Shown here piece by piece: positions 4,910-10,916 of a stretch of 10,916 bases of DNA. Made by a program: the position numbers and the translations under genes. Positions within the stretch are counted from its first letter, which is position 1. Every line of letters starts with the position of its first letter. The DNA is from Phytomonas francai (Eukaryota; Euglenozoa; Kinetoplastea; Trypanosomatida; Trypanosomatidae): positions 118,211-129,126 of the forward strand of contig MJCC01000027.1 of NCBI GenBank assembly GCA_001766655.1, read 5' to 3'. The notes below the pieces were generated by a model. That model saw nothing but the letters and a program-made list of their open reading frames with translations, was not told where the DNA came from and ran no database searches.

Positions 4910-5863
4910 TCACTTAATAAGCTGCTCGACGAGCCAATCCATCGCAGCCGTCACCCCCTTCCCCTCCAGCGCACTTATCTCCATCAGTTTGATAATCCTT
5001 GTGCCGAACCCGCTCCTGCCAAAGCGATCCGTAAAATCCTGCGTGTGGCTTTCGCTTCCATCTTCGGATTCTAATTCATGGATCTTTGCCTCGAATTTCC
5101 CATTTCTCACTTCGGCGTCGTAAAGATTGTCTTGTAGGACTAAATCCGCCAATCCCAGCGCCTCCTGCAGTACCGAAAGCGACAGGCTCATCGAACAGTC
5201 GATTTTATTGCTCAATAAGAGAAAAGGAACGCCCCGAAGCTCGGGCCGCGTAAACAGCTCCCGAAGGGTTTCATGATTTTCAAGATATCTTTTCTTAACC
5301 TCGTTGATGCCGTCGAGCTCCGTTAATTCAGATTTATCGGATAAAGTGCTGTCGATGACAAAAATAACCGCCCTGCACTGCGCGTAGTAGTTTTCCCATA
5401 TCACGCGAAGCGAAGGCTGGCCGCCCAAATCCCACAAAACAAGCCCTGTCCGCACTTTCCCTTTTCGCGCCCTCTTCGTTTGAATCTCCCCAGGAGGACG
5501 CGAACGAATAGCTAAAGAAAAAAACGGAAAAGAAGACCCGGCAGGAGCCCCAGCCTCGGAGCTTGATGTCAAGGTGGAAAAGGAATGGGAAATCCGGACG
5601 AAGTTCAGACCCACAGTCGGGTGAATAGTCTTCGCGGCGAAATACGAGCGCGGAGCGGGGCTTGAAAGAGGCGAAGGCGCCGCCGCCGGGCGAAAAAAAC
5701 TCGAACCCCCCGAAGAAGAAGGAGTAGTGCTTGCGGGATTGTATATGTACTTTACCTGCTCTAAAAACGTCGTCTTGCCGCTCGATTCATGCCCGATGAT
5801 CAAAATAGAATACTCCAAGTCGTAGAATAAATTGTTGTAGACCCCCTTAAGGAGATGAAGCAT
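4910..5863 (-). CDS. ARFRP1: ARFRP1/Arl3-type small GTPase with large inserts
   Basis: The protein has 317 residues from ATG at 5863, against roughly 200 in known ARFRP1/Arl3. Its N-terminus, MLHLLKGVYNNL, closely follows yeast Arl3 (MFHLVKGLYNNW). Like Arl3 it lacks the Gly2 myristoylation site, and Met-Leu suits NatC acetylation, which lets yeast Arl3 bind Sys1 at the Golgi. G-motifs in order: GHESSGKT (24-31), PTVGLN (83-88, switch I), WDLGGQ (144-149, switch II), NKID (219-222) and SALEGKGV (297-304). The family acts at the trans-Golgi, recruiting Arl1 and GRIP golgins. Extra low-complexity stretches lie at about 43-77, 95-137 (between the switches) and 246-288. The P-loop's usual LDNA is replaced by HESS. 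In-frame unspliced introns could explain some inserts, but I see no convincing splice pair. The stop is TGA. The subfamily is well supported by the N-terminus. Confidence 0.92.
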   Translation of the reverse strand: MLHLLKGVYNNLFYDLEYSILIIGHESSGKTTFLEQVKYIYNPASTTPSSSGGSSFFRPAAAPSPLSSPAPRSYFAAKTIHPTVGLNFVRISHSFSTLTSSSEAGAPAGSSFPFFSLAIRSRPPGEIQTKRARKGKVRTGLVLWDLGGQPSLRVIWENYYAQCRAVIFVIDSTLSDKSELTELDGINEVKKRYLENHETLRELFTRPELRGVPFLLLSNKIDCSMSLSLSVLQEALGLADLVLQDNLYDAEVRNGKFEAKIHELESEDGSESHTQDFTDRFGRSGFGTRIIKLMEISALEGKGVTAAMDWLVEQLIK

Positions 5864-5906
5864 CACGGGCTGACAATAGATTCCGATGCTGGGCTAATGA
5901 CTTGTA

Positions 5907-5940
5907 CTATTGCGTTAAAAAAAGGGGGATGGGGGAAAGA
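5907..5940 (-). promoter_or_regulatory. Pyrimidine tract plus AG before the ARFRP1-like gene
   Basis: The sense strand reads a near-pure pyrimidine run (5940-5917, CTTTCCCCCATCCCCC then T7), followed nine bases later by AG at 5908-5907, 43 bases before the ATG. This is the order of a 3' splice or trans-splice acceptor. The other genes do not all show it, so this is weak. Confidence 0.25.
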
Positions 5941-6011
5941 CACGTTGCCGAAACAGAGCATGCAAAGTACAAATCTATAGGATAATTGACTATTTCAATC
6001 AATATGCATTG

Positions 6012-6034
6012 GATAGATAGATAGATATCGATAT
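6012..6034. repeat. (GATA)4 run merging into palindrome ATATCGATAT
   Basis: Four GATA units (6012-6027) run into a perfect ten-base palindrome at 6025-6034. GATA motifs can bind GATA-type factors, but a simple repeat is an adequate explanation. Confidence 0.85.
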
Positions 6035-6186
6035 GAAGATTCAGTAATGTTTTTTTAGCTATAGAGCAAAAAAAAAAGAAATACTCTCATTCTGAAATAA
6101 ACTCTGAAATACGGCATATGACCCCGAAATGATCGGTCATCTTTCGAAAAAAAAGAAAAGAAAGAAATAACTTGCTCCTTTTCTCT

Positions 6187-8949
6187 CTAACTTTCTGAAT
6201 TAGGAAAGAAGTCCTGCCAATAATCTATATACTTCCTCGGCTCCGATCTCGCTATTCCCGTGGAGTCACCCTCGTCGCGGTGGCCTTTTTCCCCTATTCC
6301 AGAATCCTTCTCCTCCTCCTCCTCCAAGGTGTTGGAAGCCTCAGAGAAGCTCCTCGATACTGAAGAAGTACATAATAATTGCGAAGAAGAGGACGAAGAT
6401 GTAAAAGAAGAAGAAGACAATGAAGCGCCGTGAAAGCCTGACGACGACAAGGGCTCCTCGGCCGACTGCCGGCTATTCTCCGCGCTGAGTGCTGCCATGG
6501 CCGTCATCCGACGCGTCGTCATCCGCGGTGCGGTAGTCATTGTATTAGTTTCCCTTCTTTTCCCTCCTCCTTTTCCTTCCTTTGCTTCCCCTTTTTTCCT
6601 TTGACGTTGTTTAGCGGAGTTTTCTTGACCTTTCCCAGCGCCGGCGTGCGCGTGGAGGAGCCCGGCAGCCTCCCAGACGAGCAGGCACTTCTGGGCGTAG
6701 GAAATGTCATCAAACGACGGAAAACCCCCTTGAGGAAGAACCGAAACCGAATAAAAAGGTGAAGAAGGGGGAGGAGGGAAGGAAGATGAGAAGGAAAGAG
6801 ACAGAGGGGAATCCATGTGCGCCCCAATCGATCCCCCTCCCCCCTTCTCACAGAGTTGAGGCTCCACTGGCGCGCCATTTTCGCCCAGCCCCTCTTCCCC
6901 TTCCTTCTTTTCCTCTTTTAATTCTCGCTGGGGTGGATTTTGTGGAGGAGGTCGTTTTAAGAGCTCCTCCACGACTTCGGCCCCGCAGCGCACCATACAC
7001 GGCATCAGCGCGGCCTCCCCCCCTCCCCCCCTACGCGATTCTGCGAACAAATACGCATACAAAGCGGCCGAAGGCGAGGATCGCGAAAACCTGCGCGCGA
7101 TTCGAGCCTCGACCTCGCGCTGGAAGGCCGATGGCCCGGTCGGAATCACCATACCGCGATTGTTTGGAACTGCAAACGAAACCGGAACGGAAGACGACAA
7201 AAAAGAAGGCGAAGAAGAGGAAGGCAGCGGTGGGGGTGCTTGATCGACCGCGGCCAAGCGTCTCTTTGCTTGGAGACGTTCCGCCTCCTCGGATTTTACC
7301 CCGTTCCCCTCCTCTTTCTCCCTCTCCCCTTCCTTTGGCTTTCCCTTTCCCCCCTTTTGCTCTTTCTTTTCTTCCTCGTTATTGCCAGGGGGATTTCGCA
7401 AAGACGCTAGCCTCGCGTCTTTCGCAGCTTCCGCGGCCGGGCGCCTGGCAGCGGCCGTTCGTTTACGCTTCTGCTGAGGGTGCTGATCCTCTTTTTCTTC
7501 CTTTTTAGTACCTCTTTCTTCTTCCTTTTGCTCGTTTTTTAAATCCCCTCGCGCGCGTTTCCGTGTGGTGGGGGGTTTCTCCGCCGTCGTCGTCGGTTTG
7601 CGATGTCGTGAAGAGGAGGAGGAGGAGGGCTCGTCCATCGCCGCGAGGATGCTCAAAATGGCGCGCGCGCGGCGCATCGCGGGGCGCTGCGTGGGCGTTT
7701 CGCCCTGAACTTCCCCCCCCTCCCTCGCCTCTTCCCGCGTGATTTCCTCCTTCGCCCCGGGCTTTTCCGGGGCCGTCTTCGCGGGCGGGGGGCTGCCCGG
7801 GGCCTCGGGGTCGGCCTCAGGCGGCGGCTTCTTTAAATCCCTCGATTCGCCAGGGGGCTCCGCGGGCTCGCCGGCGGGCCCCGGATGCGCGCGTCTGCGG
7901 TTCGCCGAGAGCAGGCCGTAGTAGAAATTCCTCAGGGTGATGAGGAGGGCCTCGCGGCGGAGCGTCCCGGGCCTCCGCAGGGCCGCCGTCCACATGTCCC
8001 GCCCCACCACCCACCACGCGAAGCCGAGCTCCTTGTAGCTCAGACGGTCCAAGACGACGCCGCGGGTGAGGAGGGATTGGTAGTAGGCGATGAGCCTTTC
8101 CCCCACCTCGCAGGAGGGGGGGGCGGCGGCGTTTCTCTCCTCGGCGGCTTTTCCCGGCGTCTCGGCGGGGGTCGGAGAGGCCCGCGAGGGGGCCGCCACG
8201 GAGCCATCGACGCCGCCCTCCCCTCCCCTTCCGCCCCCCTCCTCGGACTCGGCGAGGGAAGGAAAAGGCGGGGCCTCGCCTGCGCGATCGCGATTCTGGC
8301 CGACGGCGGCAGTCGACGGGGAGGTCGAATCCACGGCATCCGCCGCCTGCTTCGGTTGACAAAAGGCCGAACAGTGCATCCTCGCGGGATTTTTATCCAC
8401 GCTTGCGTTTGCGTGATCACTAGAGAATAAAGCGCGAGAGGTGCTCTGGGGATCTCTCGCCGGTGATGAAGTTTGCTGAGGCTGCCGCGGCGTGTAAAGG
8501 AGATGGCGAGGCGAGGTGGATGAACTGAAGGCCTGCGGACCGAAAAAGAGCAATTTGGCTTTCTCAAGTCCACATAGAGGTTGATCGTGGGAAGAAGTGG
8601 GAGGGGATGGCCCCGGAGATCCTAATGTGGACATTGGAGATCGACAACTCGGTTCCTCGCCATGGTCCTCATATTTTTCGCCAGGGGTCGCCTTTCCGAC
8701 CTCAGAAAGGGGACATGATTCGCCCATACAGGGACGGTAGTCCGGCTGCGCACGTGATAGCATCAGCAAATTTCGTGAGCGCGCCTCGTTGATCCGCTCC
8801 ACAGGTGGCATGACCTCTTCCGGTGGGAGATGGTAGGCGCGAAGCCTCTGTATCGTGTTCAGAACAATAAAATCACGGCAGCGATCATCCTTCCAGGGGT
8901 CCATCTCGCTCAAGTCCTGACCCTCCAGTACACTCCTTCTTGTAGGCAT
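6187..8949 (-). CDS. 920-residue low-complexity protein, unrecognised, probably nuclear
   Basis: A single frame runs from ATG at 8949 to TAG at 6189-6187. I recognise no family. Five islands look folded: about 12-70 (WKDDRCRDFIVLNTIQRLRAYH), 282-352 (aromatic-rich, with YKELGFAWWVVGRDMW and ITLRNFYYGLLSANRR), 608-666 (EVEARIARRFSRSSPSAAL), 741-768 (ISYAQKCLLVWEAAGLLHAH) and a C-terminal KYIDYWQDFFP (906-916). Between them lie Ser, Pro, Glu/Gly and Lys/Glu tracts, the most basic at about 460-570. KRKRTAAARR (494-503) and TRKRARG (462-468) look like nuclear localisation signals. The Lys/Glu tracts come from long purine runs on the coding strand. Spaced short islands in disordered linkers suggest a scaffold or chromatin/transcription factor, which is inference. 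A frame of 920 codons with protein-like islands is unlikely by chance, but small in-frame introns cannot be excluded. Confidence 0.75.
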   Translation of the reverse strand: MPTRRSVLEGQDLSEMDPWKDDRCRDFIVLNTIQRLRAYHLPPEEVMPPVERINEARSRNLLMLSRAQPDYRPCMGESCPLSEVGKATPGEKYEDHGEEPSCRSPMSTLGSPGPSPPTSSHDQPLCGLEKAKLLFFGPQAFSSSTSPRHLLYTPRQPQQTSSPARDPQSTSRALFSSDHANASVDKNPARMHCSAFCQPKQAADAVDSTSPSTAAVGQNRDRAGEAPPFPSLAESEEGGGRGGEGGVDGSVAAPSRASPTPAETPGKAAEERNAAAPPSCEVGERLIAYYQSLLTRGVVLDRLSYKELGFAWWVVGRDMWTAALRRPGTLRREALLITLRNFYYGLLSANRRRAHPGPAGEPAEPPGESRDLKKPPPEADPEAPGSPPPAKTAPEKPGAKEEITREEAREGGEVQGETPTQRPAMRRARAILSILAAMDEPSSSSSSRHRKPTTTAEKPPTTRKRARGDLKNEQKEEERGTKKEEKEDQHPQQKRKRTAAARRPAAEAAKDARLASLRNPPGNNEEEKKEQKGGKGKPKEGEREKEEGNGVKSEEAERLQAKRRLAAVDQAPPPLPSSSSPSFLSSSVPVSFAVPNNRGMVIPTGPSAFQREVEARIARRFSRSSPSAALYAYLFAESRRGGGGEAALMPCMVRCGAEVVEELLKRPPPQNPPQRELKEEKKEGEEGLGENGAPVEPQLCEKGGGGSIGAHMDSPLSLSFSSSFPPPPSSPFYSVSVLPQGGFPSFDDISYAQKCLLVWEAAGLLHAHAGAGKGQENSAKQRQRKKGEAKEGKGGGKRRETNTMTTAPRMTTRRMTAMAALSAENSRQSAEEPLSSSGFHGASLSSSSFTSSSSSSQLLCTSSVSRSFSEASNTLEEEEEKDSGIGEKGHRDEGDSTGIARSEPRKYIDYWQDFFPNSES

Positions 8950-10252
8950 CGCACACGAGTTTTCCTATGTCTCTAAATTGTAAATATCGTGCGACCCGAA
9001 TTGGACCAAGATTGGAATAGTAATGAAAGATGAATAAATGATGTAATCTAATGTAAAGAAAGTATATTATACTGGTTTTAGTGCGTAAGCAATTCCTTTT
9101 GAAGTGAGTCTCGGTCTACATTTATGAAGATGCAACCAAGCACACTAAGCACAATAAAATAGTTAAAGGAACGCAGCGAAGGATGATAAATACATAAAGC
9201 CACCTCTTCTCAACTTGGTCGCACGACCCTCCCCTTTCCATCCATATACACACATACCCACACGATGGGAAAAATGGAACTCATAGATTGGTACCGTCCT
9301 CGTCATAAGAACATAAAAAAGGAAATGAGAGGACGGAAAAGCGATAGACTCACCAACAAGTGAATGCAGAATAAGAAAATGACCTGAGTGCCACGTTGTA
9401 TTCTGCCACAACGTTAACAAGGAGTTTACTTTTTCATATATGTTATGACTACATAGTAATATATTTGCTGTATTCACAAAAAAATGCGAATAAGTAAAAA
9501 AGATGTCTCAAAATCTACATGAAAACATATGAGACTTCTTTCGAATGTCGTCTATGCAAGCATTCAAAAGCAAACTGTCTAGAATCAAAAAGTACAATTA
9601 ATAAAATACCCTAATCAGTGCCATGAAAACGAGCTCTCAAAAATCTTACATACACGGAACAAACAGGGATGTTATAAATTATTTAAAAAATAAGGCTACT
9701 GAGGAAGTCACCTCCGTCAATATTGGATTAGGTATATTGAAGAAAAGACAGTCCTAGAGAATATAACATGACTAAGTCCGCAGTTTACCCCACCCACCCT
9801 CTGCACTCACAAAAACTCAGACTATATGTTTCAAAATATTATGCTCTAGATTAACTAACGGGGATCTTCTGTTTATCTCAAACAGAAATAAATTCACTGC
9901 ATGTAGCCCTTCTAATTTTCAAGGCTTCTATGTGACGTGTTACAAATCTGATGACCTCAATATACAGTAAAGGATCCATTTGTCGCCTTAATCTAAAATA
10001 TTAATATATATAGTAATGAAACTAAGCGTTCAACCAGAGGCGACGTAGAGCAAATATATAACTCTAGATTTACGTCGGCATCCTGTGGAGCTCGAGACTC
10101 AGGGAACCATAAAGAAGCAGACGCAAGAGCACTCATCGGAGACGCCGCGTTGCCGACACTAAATTCCTGAACTTAAGCTGTTTTTCTCCAACACCATCGT
10201 CGTGGTGTTCGCATTAGATGCAAAAGTTAACGGATTTAAGGTTTCCTCAAAA
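8950..10252. other. AT-rich 1.3-kb gap with no supported gene
   Basis: This is the longest gene-free stretch. The 104-codon minus frame at 9163-9477 begins with GTG, has no early ATG and shows no domain, so I do not call it. A short odd palindrome, AGTATATTATACT, lies at 9061-9073. The right end (about 10020-10210) is noticeably less AT-rich and holds a perfect hairpin (10190-10209), so a structured RNA or untranslated region is possible there. I found no tRNA T-arm with matching stems and no recognisable snRNA motif by eye. Confidence 0.55.
10190..10209. repeat. Perfect hairpin, 7-base stem and 6-base loop
   Basis: AACACCA (10190-10196) and TGGTGTT (10203-10209) are exact reverse complements around TCGTCG. 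It lies 43 bases past the stop of the right-hand gene, so it would sit in that gene's 3' untranslated region. No T run follows on the sense strand, so it is not a bacterial-type terminator. Confidence 0.75.
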
Positions 10253-10916
10253 TTAGAACCCACCTTTGCCTTCGGCAAAGGTTAGAGGCACTGGAACCTC
10301 AATGGGAAGGACCTCTTCATAGGCCCACAAGGGAAGAAAATCCATCTCGTTTAAAAAGATTTCGTCAAGATCCAGAAGAAGAAGGGCCCCACGACACTCA
10401 TGAAGATCATTTACAAGATCGTATGAGTAAGAGATTAACAGGTCCTGTGGAAGCGGTAAAGTTCCTTCCTCATGAATCACAATAAGGTCCACGCGCATTC
10501 GGGAAGCATTAGCCATAAGTTTAATATTACGCACACAAAAATGGGAACAACCAAGGGCACGGGTAAACTCACACAGGAGTTGATCACGCACAAAACGCGC
10601 ACAACACTGAAGAAGCTCCACCCAACCAACACCAGGAAAGGAAACTTTACAATAATGAAAAGAAGGTCGACTAAAAGAAGTATAATCAGAAATGAACTGC
10701 GCTAAACCAAAGCTCAAACGACTAACACGGAAATCGTAAAAAACTTTGCAAATCAGGAAATCATCATCAGTGACGGAGTATTCATCAAAAGAATCAAGTA
10801 TGCCAGTATGAGCATACTCTGGTGGGAAAAAAGATGGGGAAGAAAAAGGAGGAGAACGCTTGCAAAAACCTGGAGTTGACATCAAAAATTTTTCAACAGG
10901 CTGCTCCGGCGCAATC
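10253..10916 (-). CDS. Unrecognised protein, 5' end beyond right edge
   Basis: The frame ends with TAA at 10255-10253 and is open to the window edge. The first in-window ATG is at 10882, but ten codons upstream of it (IAPEQPVEKF before a Leu) remain open, so the true start may lie outside. At least 209 residues are seen. They are rich in Phe, Leu and Cys, with protein-like blocks such as GVGWVELLQCCARFVRDQLL and RMRVDLIVIHEEG, and an acidic, leucine-rich patch GALLLLDLDEIFLNEMDF. I recognise no domain, signal peptide or clear membrane span. It is AT-richer than the genes to its left: bases 10681-10740 hold 22 G+C of 60. The last codons form a perfect hairpin at the DNA level. A true gene is likely from the length and residue pattern; its role is unknown. 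Confidence 0.62.
   Translation of the reverse strand, partial: IAPEQPVEKFLMSTPGFCKRSPPFSSPSFFPPEYAHTGILDSFDEYSVTDDDFLICKVFYDFRVSRLSFGLAQFISDYTSFSRPSFHYCKVSFPGVGWVELLQCCARFVRDQLLCEFTRALGCSHFCVRNIKLMANASRMRVDLIVIHEEGTLPLPQDLLISYSYDLVNDLHECRGALLLLDLDEIFLNEMDFLPLWAYEEVLPIEVPVPLTFAEGKGGF
10263..10281. repeat. Perfect hairpin in the last codons of the right-hand gene
   Basis: CCTTTGCC and GGCAAAGG are exact reverse complements around TTC, an 8-base stem with a 3-base loop. It codes for part of the C-terminal TFAEGKG and ends 8 bases before the stop. Short GC stems of this type are common as dispersed repeats in some algal organelle genomes; here I see one copy only. Confidence 0.85.

Larger units (their letters stand above)
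5864..6186. other. Gap between the ARFRP1-like and 920-residue genes
   Basis: These 323 bases hold the pyrimidine tract described separately, a (GATA)4 run (6012-6027) overlapping the palindrome ATATCGATAT (6025-6034), and several A runs. No gene or RNA is evident. Confidence 0.55.

Noticed and set aside
5460..5580. Intron in the interswitch region of the GTPase
   Set aside because: A short GT-pyrimidine-AG stretch exists (about 27 bases, ending TTTCTTTAG), but it would not remove the whole insert. Kept as a caveat only.
6759..8430. Plus frames opposite the 920-residue gene (6759-7508, 7885-8430 and smaller)
   Set aside because: They consist of Pro/Arg/Gly-rich low complexity with no islands; they mirror the minus gene.
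9163..9477. Minus 104-codon frame in the large gap
   Set aside because: It starts with GTG, lacks an early ATG and shows no domain; expected by chance in this much AT-rich DNA.
10190..10209. Bacterial-type intrinsic terminator
   Set aside because: No T run follows on the sense strand and the gene content is eukaryotic.

Overview
The window looks like nuclear DNA from an intron-poor, gene-dense microbial eukaryote (a protist or alga). Three genes belong to eukaryote-only or eukaryote-type families: an Orc1/Cdc6-type AAA+ ATPase, a Yip1/YIPF5 Golgi membrane protein and an ARFRP1/Arl3-type small GTPase. All six credible genes read on the minus strand, appear as single uninterrupted frames and end in standard stops (TAG, TGA, TAA). 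Gaps of 0.3-1.3 kb separate them. Base composition is very uneven: bases 1-60, inside the Orc1/Cdc6 gene, hold 53 G+C of 60, whereas bases 9481-9540, in a gap, hold 17 of 60. I cannot name the organism. One-strand gene order with pyrimidine tracts before some starts recalls kinetoplastids, but the sequence does not settle it.

Layout from left to right (all genes on minus): 1-1068, 5' part of an Orc1/Cdc6-family replication-licensing ATPase that runs off the left edge; 1069-1992, gap with a TATA-like element, two E2F-like octamers and a symmetric CCA/CGA microsatellite; 1993-3096, YIP1/YIPF5; 3097-3653, gap with an AAAC repeat and an A15 run; 3654-4091, an unrecognised 145-residue protein with two membrane segments; 4092-4909, gap with a hairpin and a cluster of adjacent perfect palindromes; 4910-5863, ARFRP1/Arl3-type GTPase; 5864-6186, short gap; 6187-8949, an unrecognised 920-residue, low-complexity, probably nuclear protein; 8950-10252, AT-rich gap with no supported gene; 10253-10916, an unrecognised gene cut by the right edge.

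Two genes serve the Golgi and early secretory pathway: Yip1 (ER-to-Golgi vesicle and Rab biology) and ARFRP1/Arl3 (trans-Golgi recruitment of Arl1 and golgins). The small two-helix membrane protein lies between them, but a shared role is only a guess. The Orc1/Cdc6 protein licenses replication origins and is unrelated in function.

The most notable points are these. The Orc1/Cdc6 AAA+ core is split by a roughly 100-residue Ser/Pro/Arg insert carrying three full CDK consensus sites. E2F-like octamers lie at and upstream of that gene's start. The ARFRP1-like GTPase carries about 42 extra residues between its two switches, a place that is normally length-constrained in Arf proteins. Perfect palindromes, including a full CRE motif, are packed into about 42 bp downstream of the GTPase gene.
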